Made by a program: the position numbers and the translations under genes. A stretch of DNA of 39,569 nucleotides from Oscillospiraceae bacterium. Its GTDB lineage: Bacteria; Bacillota; Clostridia; Oscillospirales; Acutalibacteraceae. The notes beneath the pieces were generated by a model. It was not told the origin of the DNA. It saw only the letters and a program-made list of their open reading frames with translations, and searched no databases. This document shows, in pieces, positions 23,893 through 32,494 of this stretch (within the stretch, counting starts at the first letter, position 1; every line of letters starts with the position of its first letter). The stretch covers positions 1-39,569 of the forward strand of contig JAITGE010000013.1 of assembly GCA_031280825.1 (NCBI GenBank), given 5' to 3'.

Positions 23893-25662
23893 ATGACCGC
23901 ACAGGAACTGCGCGACAGTTACATCAATTTTTTCAAACAACACGGGCACAGCGAGATCGTTTCCGCCTCGCTGATCCCCGAAAACGACCCGACGGTGCTC
24001 TTCACCACCGCCGGGATGCATCCGCTGGTGCCCTATCTGTTGGGCGAAACGCACCCGGCGGGGCGACGGCTGGTGGATTGCCAAAAATGTCTGCGCACAG
24101 GGGATATCGATGAGGTCGGCGACGCAAACCACCTTACGTTTTTCCAAATGCTTGGCAACTGGAGCTTGGGTGATTATTTTAAACGCGAATCCATCACCAT
24201 GAGTCATGCGTATCTCACAGAGGCGCTGGGCATCCCGCAGGATCGTATCTCCGTGACCGTGTTTGCGGGCGACGAAAGCGCGCCGCGCGACGAAGAGAGC
24301 GCGGATATCTGGAAATCGCTGGGTTACCCCGCCGAGCGCATTCATTACTATGGAAAAAACGAGAATTGGTGGGGTCCTGCGGGCGTCACGGGTCCTTGCG
24401 GGCCGGATACGGAAATCTTTTATGATACCGGCAAGCCTGCTTGCGGCGAACACTGTGATCCTTCCTGCGGCTGCGGCAAGCATGTGGAAATCTGGAACAA
24501 CGTCTTCATGCAATATTTTAAAGACGCCGAAGGGAGCTTTACGCCGTTAAAACAAAAAAATGTCGATACCGGCTTAGGGCTGGAACGCGTGCTGTGCATC
24601 ATGAACGGGCAACCCAGCGTCTATGGCACCGAGCAATTCGCCCCCATCATTGCGGCGATTGAACGGCTCACCGGCACAAAATATGAGGCGCAGACGCAGC
24701 GCGCCTATCGCGTAGCGGCGGATCATCTGCGCTCTTCCGTCTTTATCCTGGGCGACGACAAAGCCGTTTCCCCCTCCAACGTGGATCAAGGCTATATTCT
24801 GCGCCGCCTGATTCGCCGTGCTTACCGTTATTTAAGCCAAATGCACGCGCCCGCCGGAGCGATGGCGCAAATTGCCGAGGTTATCATCGCGCATTACGGC
24901 GCGGATTACCCCGAGCTGGAGCGCAACCGCGCCTTTGTTCTGGCGCAGCTGCGGCACGAAGAGGAAGCCTTTGGCAAGGCGCTGGAGCAAGGGCTGCGCA
25001 TGGCGAACAAGTATATTGATCGCGCACAAAGCGGGCGGCTGGCAGCTGAAGAGGCCTTCCGTCTTTACGATACCTATGGCTTCCCGCTGGAACTCACTGT
25101 GGAGCTTGCCAATGAACGCGGCTTTTCCGTGGACGCCGAAGGCTTTGAAAAGCTCTTTGCCGCGCACCAGGAAAAATCCCGCGCAGGTGCGGCGCAAAAG
25201 TTCAAAGGCGGTTTGGCGGATCATAGCGATGCCACCGCAAAGCTGCACACCGCCACGCATCTGCTCAACGCCGCGTTGCGCAAGGTGCTGGGTGACGGCG
25301 TGTTCCAGCGCGGCAGCAATATCACCCCGGAACGGCTGCGCTTTGATTTTTCGTTTGACCGCAAAATGACGCCGGAAGAAATCGCCGAGGTGCAGCGGCT
25401 GGTGAATGTATCCATTGCGGCGGCGGCAGCGATTCACTGCGACGAAATGACGGTCGAAGAGGCAAAGGAATCCGGCGCAATCGGCGTCTTCACCGATAAA
25501 TACGGCGAGCGCGTGAAGGTCTACACCATGGGCGGCTTTTCAAAAGAAATCTGTGGCGGACCGCACGCGGCGAATACGGCTGAGCTAGGTTCTTTCAAAA
25601 TCCAAAAAGAAGAAGCAAGCTCTGCGGGTGTGCGCCGCATCAAAGCGGTGATTACAGGTTAG
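23893..25662 (+). CDS. alaS: Alanine--tRNA ligase, short form lacking the C-Ala domain
   Basis: 589 residues; most bacterial AlaRS have about 875. It attaches alanine to tRNA-Ala. The class II catalytic core is clear (FFKQHGHSEIVSASLIP, TTAGMHPLVPYL, NENWWGPAGVTGPCGPDTEI, GLGLERV), with a Cys-rich insert (CGEHCDPSCGCGKHVEIWN, about 182-200) typical of some clostridial enzymes. The tRNA-binding helices and the editing domain follow; its metal site is HTATH (452-456) plus CGGPH (554-558). The protein ends right after the editing domain, so the linker and C-Ala oligomerisation domain are absent. As no frame after the stop continues it and the next gene starts 10 bp later, this is a natural short form rather than a truncation. 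AAGGAG lies 11 bases before ATG 23893. Confidence 0.95.
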   Translation: MTAQELRDSYINFFKQHGHSEIVSASLIPENDPTVLFTTAGMHPLVPYLLGETHPAGRRLVDCQKCLRTGDIDEVGDANHLTFFQMLGNWSLGDYFKRESITMSHAYLTEALGIPQDRISVTVFAGDESAPRDEESADIWKSLGYPAERIHYYGKNENWWGPAGVTGPCGPDTEIFYDTGKPACGEHCDPSCGCGKHVEIWNNVFMQYFKDAEGSFTPLKQKNVDTGLGLERVLCIMNGQPSVYGTEQFAPIIAAIERLTGTKYEAQTQRAYRVAADHLRSSVFILGDDKAVSPSNVDQGYILRRLIRRAYRYLSQMHAPAGAMAQIAEVIIAHYGADYPELERNRAFVLAQLRHEEEAFGKALEQGLRMANKYIDRAQSGRLAAEEAFRLYDTYGFPLELTVELANERGFSVDAEGFEKLFAAHQEKSRAGAAQKFKGGLADHSDATAKLHTATHLLNAALRKVLGDGVFQRGSNITPERLRFDFSFDRKMTPEEIAEVQRLVNVSIAAAAAIHCDEMTVEEAKESGAIGVFTDKYGERVKVYTMGGFSKEICGGPHAANTAELGSFKIQKEEASSAGVRRIKAVITG

Positions 25663-25672
25663 GAGGAAACAG

Positions 25673-26017
25673 ATGGCGGATTGCGTCTTTTGCAAAATCG
25701 CGGCGGGTGAAATCCCAAGCGATAAGGTTTATGAGGATGACGAGGTTCTGGCATTCCGGGATATTCATCCGCAAACGCCCGTGCATATCTTGGTTATCCC
25801 CAAGGCGCACATAGCGGCGGGCGCCGCCGATATTCACGCCGGTAACGCCGCCGCCGTGGGCAAATGCTACACGGCGATCGCCGAAATCGCGCGGCGCTTG
25901 AAGCTGGAAGGCGGCTTCCGCATAGTGACGAACAGCGGCGGGGCGGCGGGGCAAACCGTGCCGCATCTTCATTTTCATCTGCTGGCAGGGCGCGATCTGA
26001 TGCTGAACATGGGCTGA
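25673..26017 (+). CDS. HIT-family nucleotide hydrolase/transferase (HinT-like)
   Basis: 114 residues from ATG 25673, with AGGAGG 5 bases upstream and only 10 bp after alaS. The product is a complete histidine-triad protein: CVFCKIAAGEIPS at the N-terminus (zinc-binding Cys pair), VYEDDEVLAFRDI, PVHILVIPKAHI, and the catalytic triad HLHFHLLAG near the C-terminus. HinT-type enzymes hydrolyse adenosine phosphoramidates and aminoacyl-adenylates, which fits its position behind an aminoacyl-tRNA synthetase. Its stop overlaps the comEC start (TGATG), so the two are translationally coupled. Confidence 0.93.
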   Translation: MADCVFCKIAAGEIPSDKVYEDDEVLAFRDIHPQTPVHILVIPKAHIAAGAADIHAGNAAAVGKCYTAIAEIARRLKLEGGFRIVTNSGGAAGQTVPHLHFHLLAGRDLMLNMG

Positions 26018-28113
26018 TGGCTAGACCCTTTGCCGTTCTGGGCTTTTCGATGCTTCTCGTGGGCGCGGCACTCACCTTTGCGCCCGGGTGGCTTACGTGG
26101 GCGATGCTGGCAGTCGGCTTCATCGGTTGCGTTGCGGCTACTTGCGTAACGCGCTTTGGGCGCGGGGAGGGAAAACGCCACGCCCGCGTGATTGCGCTTG
26201 CGTGCTTCGCCTGCGCACTGATTTCCGCCCTGCAGTTGCTGCAGACAGCGACGGCTTATACGCCCGCGCTGCGCTTAGCGGGCAAAAATTTACAGATCCA
26301 AGCCCGCGTTTTGAGCTTGCCGGAAGCCCGTTATGGGCGGTACTATTACGAATGTGAGCTTCTCAGCATCAACGGAAGCAAACAAAAGCCGCACAAATTC
26401 CGTTTTTCCGGGCGCGTTCCGCTCTATGCGAAGCCTTATGATGAAATCAGCTACACAGGCGATTTAGCTGTCTTGGGGGAGCAGGACACCAAGGCTCTCG
26501 AAAATTACCGCGCAAAAGGTGTCTATCTTAGCAGTTACGCAGCTGGCTTCGGCGAGGATGCCGCAACGGTAATCCCTAAGCATTCGCGCCACCCGATGAA
26601 GCTCATTTTGGGGTTGCGGGCAGCGATTCTGCGCAACATCGACACGCATTATGCGCAGCGTGAAGCGGCGCTTTTGCGCGGGATGCTGCTAGGTGATGCC
26701 GATGCACTGGATTACCAAACACAGCAGGATTTCCGCGCGGCGGGAATCGCGCACCTGTTCGCGGTTTCCGGCGTGCACATGAGTCTGCTCTCTTACAGCG
26801 TGTTTCGCGCGTTATTGGCGTTGCGTTGCCCGCGCAGACCTTCGGCGATTTTATGCGGCGCGTTCGTATTGCTTTTTATGGCAGTCACCGGGTTCAGCCC
26901 GTCCTGCGTCCGCGCCGGGATTATGATGCTGGTGGTGATGGCGGGGGAGTGCGCCGGGCGCATGCCGGATTCACGCAATTCGCTCGGTTTGGCGGCGGTA
27001 ATTTTGATGCTGGCGTCGCCCCTTTCCGCCGGACAAGCGGGCTTGGAGCTTTCCTTTTGCGCAACCGGCGGAATTCTGCTTTTCCACAAGCGGCTGTGCG
27101 GTCCCGTTGACGCATGGGCAAAGCGTTCGGGCAGGTTCTTGCCCACGATGCTTCACCGTGCATGGAGCGCCTTGGCAGTCAGTCTTTCGGCGATGACGCT
27201 GACGCTCCCCATCCTCCTGCTGCGCTTTCCGGGCAAGGTACTCTGGATCACGCCGTTAGCCAACCTTCTGCTTGTCCCCTTAGGCGGCGCGCTACTGCTG
27301 CTGGGCGGCTTGTTTACGGTGACACAGCTTTCGGTTTTCCATGTGCTCAGCGAACCCTTGGCGAACGCGCTGCTTTGGGGCACAAGCTTCTTGAGCCGCT
27401 TGCGCGTCCCCTCCTTTTCCGGCGGACACGGCTTGGTTGCCGTTGGGATTGGCGTTGCGTTGCTTTTCTGTGCCGTCCTGCTGGTGCTCCGCTACATTGG
27501 CAAACCGTTCACGCTGCGCGGATCCGCCGGAATTCTTGGCGCACTCCTGTTCGTAACGTGTTGGCTGCCGGGCTTCCTGCAGCGGGACGATCTGCGCCTC
27601 CGCCTGCTTGATACCGGTGCAGGCGTTTCGGTTCTGCTCAGCCAAGGAAATCGCGCCGCGTTGTTTGGCTGCGGCGGGGATCAATTGCCGGCTGCCGCCG
27701 CGAAAAACGCGCTGGCGGAGTTGGGCATCCGGGAACTGCAGCTGTTACTGCTTCCCGGGGAATCCGAAAGTCTTTCCGCAGGCGCAGGTGAGCTTTTGCG
27801 GTCACTGCCGGTGCAAAAAGCGCTGTGCGCCACCCAAAACGCCGAAGCGGAGAGCTATGCTGTGCAATACGCTGCCACGCAAAGTGATTTCAGCATACTC
27901 CCTCTCTGGGAAGGCGCGCGGGGCATATACTACAAGGATGCGGCGGGCGGTGCTTGCCTGCTGGAACTGCGCGGCACGCGGGTATTGCTCCTGTTCAACA
28001 TCTCCTCACCGAACCTGCCCACAGAATGGTGGGAGGCGGATTATTTTATGGATCTGCGTCGCAGCCCCGGTGAGCTGTGCGTAAACAGGAAAGGGCGCGT
28101 GCGCATATCATAG
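26017..28113 (+). CDS. comEC: ComEC/Rec2-family DNA uptake channel with degenerate metallo-lactamase domain
   Basis: 698 residues from ATG 26017, overlapping the HIT stop. Two N-terminal helices precede a DUF4131 region (about 85-190). The competence domain is recognisable by LLRGMLLGDADAL, IAHLFAVSGVHMSLLSY, GFSPSCVRAGIMM and LELSFCATGGILLF, with about ten membrane segments in total. In the family this forms the channel that imports single-stranded DNA. The C-terminal domain (about 525-690) has the place of the metallo-beta-lactamase-like nuclease but lacks the HxHxDH metal motif: LLLPGESESLSAG stands where it is expected. Nuclease activity is therefore doubtful. No other competence gene is in the window. 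Confidence 0.88.
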   Translation: MARPFAVLGFSMLLVGAALTFAPGWLTWAMLAVGFIGCVAATCVTRFGRGEGKRHARVIALACFACALISALQLLQTATAYTPALRLAGKNLQIQARVLSLPEARYGRYYYECELLSINGSKQKPHKFRFSGRVPLYAKPYDEISYTGDLAVLGEQDTKALENYRAKGVYLSSYAAGFGEDAATVIPKHSRHPMKLILGLRAAILRNIDTHYAQREAALLRGMLLGDADALDYQTQQDFRAAGIAHLFAVSGVHMSLLSYSVFRALLALRCPRRPSAILCGAFVLLFMAVTGFSPSCVRAGIMMLVVMAGECAGRMPDSRNSLGLAAVILMLASPLSAGQAGLELSFCATGGILLFHKRLCGPVDAWAKRSGRFLPTMLHRAWSALAVSLSAMTLTLPILLLRFPGKVLWITPLANLLLVPLGGALLLLGGLFTVTQLSVFHVLSEPLANALLWGTSFLSRLRVPSFSGGHGLVAVGIGVALLFCAVLLVLRYIGKPFTLRGSAGILGALLFVTCWLPGFLQRDDLRLRLLDTGAGVSVLLSQGNRAALFGCGGDQLPAAAAKNALAELGIRELQLLLLPGESESLSAGAGELLRSLPVQKALCATQNAEAESYAVQYAATQSDFSILPLWEGARGIYYKDAAGGACLLELRGTRVLLLFNISSPNLPTEWWEADYFMDLRRSPGELCVNRKGRVRIS

Positions 28114-28127
28114 CCGAACGAACCACA

Positions 28128-28144
28128 GGGTGCGCGATGCACCC
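28128..28144. other. Short hairpin between comEC and holA
   Basis: GGGTGC pairs with GCACCC around GCGAT. There is no T-run after it, so it is more likely an RNA-stability or spacing element than a terminator. Confidence 0.35.
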
Positions 28145-28164
28145 GGCGAAAGGAGGGAACAGAC

Positions 28165-29184
28165 TTGGCGCTGATTGACGAAGATGAGCTGAAACGGCAG
28201 CTCAAGGAGCAGGATTTTGCCCGGCTTTATGTCGTCGCCGGCGACGAAGCCTACTTAAAGCAGCATTATGCCGGGCGGCTGTGCGACAGCATCACGGACG
28301 CGCCTTGGCGTGATTTCAATCTTCACCGTTTTGAGGGCAAGGATACCACCGCCGTGGAAATCACGCAGGCGCTGGAGGTCTTCCCGCTTGGCGGAGGGCG
28401 AAGCTGCGTTTTTGTACGCGATTTTGCGCTGGAAGGCATGGGCGGCGACGCGGCTTTTCTGGCACTGCTCCGGGATTTGCCGGCGCACGGCGTACTGGTG
28501 CTTTGGATGGATACCCTCCCCTTTCATCACAAAAAAAACAAGACGCTCCTTGACGCCATCCAAGCGGTCGGACATATTGCACTGCTGGCTCGCCCCGATG
28601 AAGCACAGCTACGGCGAATTCTGGCGGGCGGTGCAAAAAAGCGCGGCTGCCAAATCGGTGCGGCGGCGGCGGATTACCTCATCCAAACAGTGGGCAGCGA
28701 TCTGAACATCCTGCTCAATGAGCTGGAAAAGCTTTGCGCCTATACGGGCGCGGGCGCAACCGTCAGCAACGCGCATATTGACGCGGTGTGCGTGAAATCC
28801 TTAGACGCAAAGAGCTTTGATATGGTCAAGGCCGTAGCTGCGGGGGACGGTGGCAAAGCACTGCGGCTCTTGGATGAGCTTCTGCGGCAAAAAATCGCCG
28901 CGCCCATGCTGCTTGGCTCCCTGATTTCAAATTACGTGGATCTCTACCGCGCAGCGGTGGCGCTAAGCGCAAAGCAGCGCCCTGAAGCGCTGGCACAGGT
29001 GTTCGATTACGGCGGCAAGACTTTCCGGCTGCAAAATGCCGGGCGACTGGCCGCAAAAATGTCCGTTAAACGCATTCGGCACTGCCTTGCCGTTTTGGAT
29101 AACACCGACCGCAAGCTCAAAAACACAGGGCTGGATACCCGTTTTGTTTTGGAAAGCTGCCTGTTCGGCTTGCTGGCGGGGTAA
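28165..29184 (+). CDS. holA: DNA polymerase III subunit delta
   Basis: 339 residues from a TTG start at 28165, supported by AGGAGG eight bases upstream. HolA opens the beta clamp within the clamp-loader complex. The family features are an N-terminal AAA+-like fold (LYVVAGDEAYLKQHYAGRL, EVFPLGGGRSCVFVRDF), the middle KKNKTLLDAI and RRILAGGAKKRGCQI, and the C-terminal helical collar (DLNILLNELEKLCAYTG, FDMVKAVAAGDGGKALRLLDELL, AGRLAAKMSVKRI). No Walker A is expected in delta and none is seen. It follows comEC, a common order in Firmicutes. The next gene starts 3 bp after its stop. Confidence 0.95.
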   Translation: MALIDEDELKRQLKEQDFARLYVVAGDEAYLKQHYAGRLCDSITDAPWRDFNLHRFEGKDTTAVEITQALEVFPLGGGRSCVFVRDFALEGMGGDAAFLALLRDLPAHGVLVLWMDTLPFHHKKNKTLLDAIQAVGHIALLARPDEAQLRRILAGGAKKRGCQIGAAAADYLIQTVGSDLNILLNELEKLCAYTGAGATVSNAHIDAVCVKSLDAKSFDMVKAVAAGDGGKALRLLDELLRQKIAAPMLLGSLISNYVDLYRAAVALSAKQRPEALAQVFDYGGKTFRLQNAGRLAAKMSVKRIRHCLAVLDNTDRKLKNTGLDTRFVLESCLFGLLAG

Positions 29185-29187
29185 GCT

Positions 29188-29802
29188 ATGGAAAAGCTCC
29201 GATTGCGCCAAGCTGTGCTGGTGGAAGGCAAATATGATGCCATTCGCCTTTCTTCGCTGCTTGACACCGTTATTCTTTGCACCGATGGCTTTCGTATTTT
29301 CAACGATGCGGATAAACGCCTGCTCCTGCGGCGCGTGGCGGAGCGGCGGGGAATCGTCCTCTTAACAGACAGTGACGCGGCAGGATTTCAAATCCGCGCT
29401 TACGTACGCAAGCTCCTGCCCAAGGAGCAATACACGCAGGTTTATATCCCGGACATTTTCGGCAAGGAGCGACGCAAAGCGCAGCCCTCCAAGGAAGGCA
29501 AGCTAGGCGTTGAAGGCATGGAAACACAAGTGCTGCTGGATGCGCTGCGACGCGCGGGCGTGACAGATGACGCGCTGACCGAGCACGCGGGTTCAGCCGT
29601 CACAAAGCTGGATTTATACCGCGACGGCTTCCACGGGAAGCCCGGCAGCAGAGATCGCTTGCGCCGTTTGCTTCGGCGGCTGGATTTACCGGAGCACTTG
29701 AGCACAAACGGGTTAGCTGAGCTGCTTTCCGCCTGCGCCAACGCAGAGGAATATCGCGCGACCGTGCGGGCACTGGATATGGAGGGAACGCAATGCGAAT
29801 AG
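29188..29802 (+). CDS. TOPRIM/DUF4093 protein, ribonuclease M5-like
   Basis: 204 residues from ATG 29188. The TOPRIM domain fills residues 7-95: [13 protein letters not shown] with Glu13, and [13 protein letters not shown] with Asp61 and Asp63 as the metal ligands. The second half ([18 protein letters not shown], then [19 protein letters not shown]) is the DUF4093 region found in RNase M5 (RnmV), the enzyme that matures 5S rRNA. It overlaps the ispF start by 10 bp. A full RNase M5 assignment rests on domain architecture only; it lacks the usual neighbour ksgA. Confidence 0.85.
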   Translation: MEKLRLRQAVLVEGKYDAIRLSSLLDTVILCTDGFRIFNDADKRLLLRRVAERRGIVLLTDSDAAGFQIRAYVRKLLPKEQYTQVYIPDIFGKERRKAQPSKEGKLGVEGMETQVLLDALRRAGVTDDALTEHAGSAVTKLDLYRDGFHGKPGSRDRLRRLLRRLDLPEHLSTNGLAELLSACANAEEYRATVRALDMEGTQCE

Positions 29803-30281
29803 GGCATGGCTACGACGTGCATCGCCTCGTGCAGGGGCGCGCTTTGATCCTTGGCGGTGTGCGGATTCCTTTCGAAAAAGGCTTGTTGGGGTACTCGGAC
29901 GCCGACGTGCTGCTCCACGCTATCATGGATGCGCTTTTGGGCGCGGCGGCGTTGGGCGATATTGGTCGGCATTTTCCGGATACGGACCCGCGTTGGCGCG
30001 GCGCAGACAGCCTGAGGCTGCTTAAAGCCGTAGCCACGCTGCTCCGTGAAAATGGCTGGCAAATCGGCAATCTTGACAGCACGGTTCTCGCGCAAGCGCC
30101 AAAGCTGCTGCCATATATTCCGCAAATGCGGCAAAACATCGCCGGCGCCTGCGGCTTGACCGAAGCCGCAGTGAACGTCAAAGCGACGACAGAGGAAGGT
30201 CTGGGCTTCAGCGGACGAGGCGAAGGGATTGCGGCGCACGCAGTCGTTATCATTGATGCATGGAGGCAGAGGGAAAAATGA
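29793..30281 (+). CDS. ispF: 2-C-methyl-D-erythritol 2,4-cyclodiphosphate synthase
   Basis: 162 residues from ATG 29793. It makes the cyclic diphosphate in the MEP pathway of isoprenoid synthesis. The metal ligands Asp8 and His10 (GYDVH) and His42 ([14 protein letters not shown]) are present, as are [10 protein letters not shown] and the C-terminal [23 protein letters not shown] signature; the length is normal for the trimeric enzyme. It overlaps the genes on both sides (10 bp and 4 bp). No other MEP-pathway gene is in the window. Confidence 0.97.
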   Translation: MRIGHGYDVHRLVQGRALILGGVRIPFEKGLLGYSDADVLLHAIMDALLGAAALGDIGRHFPDTDPRWRGADSLRLLKAVATLLRENGWQIGNLDSTVLAQAPKLLPYIPQMRQNIAGACGLTEAAVNVKATTEEGLGFSGRGEGIAAHAVVIIDAWRQREK

Positions 30282-31183
30282 CGCAAGCTTGGCAGGAAAT
30301 CGCCACATTTTTTGAGCGTGTGTGGGCAATTCTCCTCTCGTTTCAACCCAAGGATGCCTTGGACATTTTGTTTGTCGCGGCAATCATATACGGTCTGATC
30401 CGGCTCATGCGCGAAACACGCTCGGTGCAGCTGCTCAAGGGGCTGTTCTTTGTGTTGCTGGCGTGGGGCGTCATCAAAGCGCTGCACATGAACGCGAGCG
30501 AAACCATCTTCCGCAACGTGATTGATAATTTTGCGCTGCTGCTGCTGTTGCTTTTTCAGCCGGAAATCCGAAGTCTGTTTGAGCGTGTGGGGGTATCCAG
30601 CCTGAAGCTCCTGCCGCAGAAAAGCGCGAATAGCCGCGCCGTGCAGGAAGCCGCTATCGGGCAGGTCTGCGCAGCCTGCGCCGAGCTGAGCCAGGATCGG
30701 ATAGGCGCACTGCTCGTTTTTGAGCAAGAAACGATGCTGGGCGAAATCATCAAAACAGGCACGCCGGTGGAAGCGAAAGTAACGCGCCAACTCATCAGCA
30801 ACATTTTCTACCCCAAAGCGCCGTTGCACGACGGCGCAGTCGTCGTCCGCCGCGGCAAGTTGGAGGCTGCCGGCTGTATTCTGCCATTGACGCAAAACGC
30901 GGATTTAGATACCGCACTGGGCACGCGCCACCGCGCGGCACTGGGCATAACGGAGCAGAGCGACGCGCTCGCGGTCGTGGTTTCCGAAGAAACCGGCGGC
31001 ATATCCCTGGCGCAAAAAGGCTCGCTGCGCCGGGAGCTTTGCCCCACCGCATTGGAAACCGCGCTCAAAGAGGCAATGCTTGCCCCGGAGGCGGTCAAAC
31101 GGGCGGTCGGGTTTTTCCGGCAGCATCTCCCGGGCGTTGGGAACGCAGACACGGCAGAGGAGGATGAAAATGCCAAAAAATAA
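30278..31183 (+). CDS. cdaA: Diadenylate cyclase CdaA (c-di-AMP synthase)
   Basis: 301 residues. ATG 30278 is chosen because it overlaps the ispF stop (ATGA), with purine-rich GAGGCAGAGGG upstream. Three N-terminal membrane helices ([48 protein letters not shown]) are followed by the DAC domain with DGA (185-187) and RHR (217-219), the catalytic signatures for joining two ATP into c-di-AMP. It normally sits with its regulator CdaR, which follows here with a 14-bp overlap. The third usual partner, glmM, does not follow. Confidence 0.96.
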   Translation: MTQAWQEIATFFERVWAILLSFQPKDALDILFVAAIIYGLIRLMRETRSVQLLKGLFFVLLAWGVIKALHMNASETIFRNVIDNFALLLLLLFQPEIRSLFERVGVSSLKLLPQKSANSRAVQEAAIGQVCAACAELSQDRIGALLVFEQETMLGEIIKTGTPVEAKVTRQLISNIFYPKAPLHDGAVVVRRGKLEAAGCILPLTQNADLDTALGTRHRAALGITEQSDALAVVVSEETGGISLAQKGSLRRELCPTALETALKEAMLAPEAVKRAVGFFRQHLPGVGNADTAEEDENAKK

Positions 31184-32477
31184 AGGCGAAAAGCTGCGCC
31201 GCTTGTTTCGCAGCAACAAAGTCCTGCTCCCCTTTTCGCTGTTTTTAGCGATTTGGGTGTGGCTGATTTTGATCGTCGGCAGCAGTGAAACCGAAGAGCG
31301 CACCATCACAGGCATCCCTGTGCGGGTTGATTTTAGCGAAACAATTTCCGAAAGCCTCGGCTTGCAGGCATTTTGGGCGCAGAGCATTGACCCCGCCAAG
31401 CTCACGGTGGATATCGTTGTGCGCGGTAAAAAATATGACGTCAGCCCGGCGGTCGTCACCGCGGAGGATTTCAGCGTGGTGCTTCTGCCGAAGGATCTGA
31501 ACGGAAACGACATCAACGCCGTAGGGGATTACCAATTGCGCGTGGACGTCAGCCGCAAGCCCGGCATAGGGCAGCAGAGCTATGAAATCGTTACCAAGAC
31601 GCCTGCTTCCTTCCAGGTCTATTTCGATCACCTGAAGGAGCTGGAATTCAACCTTGAGGCGGCGCCGATCGGCGTGGGCATCACCGCGCCGGAGGGCTAC
31701 TATGCTGGCGTTCCGCTGCTTTCGCAGAAAACGGTGAAGGTTTCCGGTCCCGCGCGGGATGTAAACAGCGTCAAGCAAATCAAAGCGCAGTTTATGGTGG
31801 AAAAAGAGCTGCAAGCTACCCAAACCTTCAACGACGTCGAAATCATCCCCGGGATGGATTTCGGCGCGGTGAGCCAATACCTGCAAGTAGATACCGGCGA
31901 ACGCGCCGTAAGCGTAACCATCCCTGTTTGGAAGAAAGCGGTGGTGAGCACGGACGTGGAATTTAAGGATCGCCCAAGTGCCTACGCCGAAAATCGCCTT
32001 CCGGTAACGATAAGCCCGGCGCAAATCAATGCCGCGCTGCCCGAGCAGAGCGTCCCGGCACCCGGCGCGCGGTATATCGTAGGGCAGATCTCCTTCAAAC
32101 AGCTTTCACCGACGAACCGCAGCTTTCGGCTCGCGGCTTCCGAGCTGAAAGAGATTCATTTTTTTGATGCCGTCACAGAATTTCGCGCGGAGGTGGATAT
32201 GACCGGTATGGCGGAGGTGCGCCTCACGCTTCCTGCGGCGAATATTGCAGTCTCCGGCGGCAGCGCCGCGTTCCGTGATGTACCGAACGTCGTCGTCGTC
32301 GGTCCTGCAGACGCCGTTGAAGCGCTCACGGGAGCCGACCTGCGCGGGAACGTGGAAATCACTGCCGACACGCCCAAGGGCAGCGGCACGCTCCCGGTGC
32401 AAATAACAATCCCCGAACGGGACGATTGCTGGATATACGCCCCAAAGGATTATCCGGCGGCATGTGTGGTTCATTAA
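31170..32477 (+). CDS. cdaR: YbbR-domain protein CdaR, regulator of CdaA
   Basis: 435 residues from ATG 31170; AGGAGG lies 6 bases upstream, inside the end of cdaA. A basic start and one membrane anchor (LLPFSLFLAIWVWLILIV, about 19-36) are followed by an extracellular array of four or five YbbR repeats of 80-90 residues (for example VRVDFSETIS...GLQAFW, GVGITAPEGYYAG, VTISPAQINAALP). In Bacillus and Listeria CdaR binds CdaA at the membrane and tunes its activity. The short 17-bp gap to the next gene suggests the operon continues. Confidence 0.93.
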   Translation: MPKNKGEKLRRLFRSNKVLLPFSLFLAIWVWLILIVGSSETEERTITGIPVRVDFSETISESLGLQAFWAQSIDPAKLTVDIVVRGKKYDVSPAVVTAEDFSVVLLPKDLNGNDINAVGDYQLRVDVSRKPGIGQQSYEIVTKTPASFQVYFDHLKELEFNLEAAPIGVGITAPEGYYAGVPLLSQKTVKVSGPARDVNSVKQIKAQFMVEKELQATQTFNDVEIIPGMDFGAVSQYLQVDTGERAVSVTIPVWKKAVVSTDVEFKDRPSAYAENRLPVTISPAQINAALPEQSVPAPGARYIVGQISFKQLSPTNRSFRLAASELKEIHFFDAVTEFRAEVDMTGMAEVRLTLPAANIAVSGGSAAFRDVPNVVVVGPADAVEALTGADLRGNVEITADTPKGSGTLPVQITIPERDDCWIYAPKDYPAACVVH

Positions 32478-32494
32478 TGTGCGGGAGGGATTCG

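Noticed and set aside
29442-30895. Long minus-strand frames (313 and 361 codons) over the RNase M5-like, ispF and cdaA genes
   Set aside because: Antisense to clearly recognised core genes.
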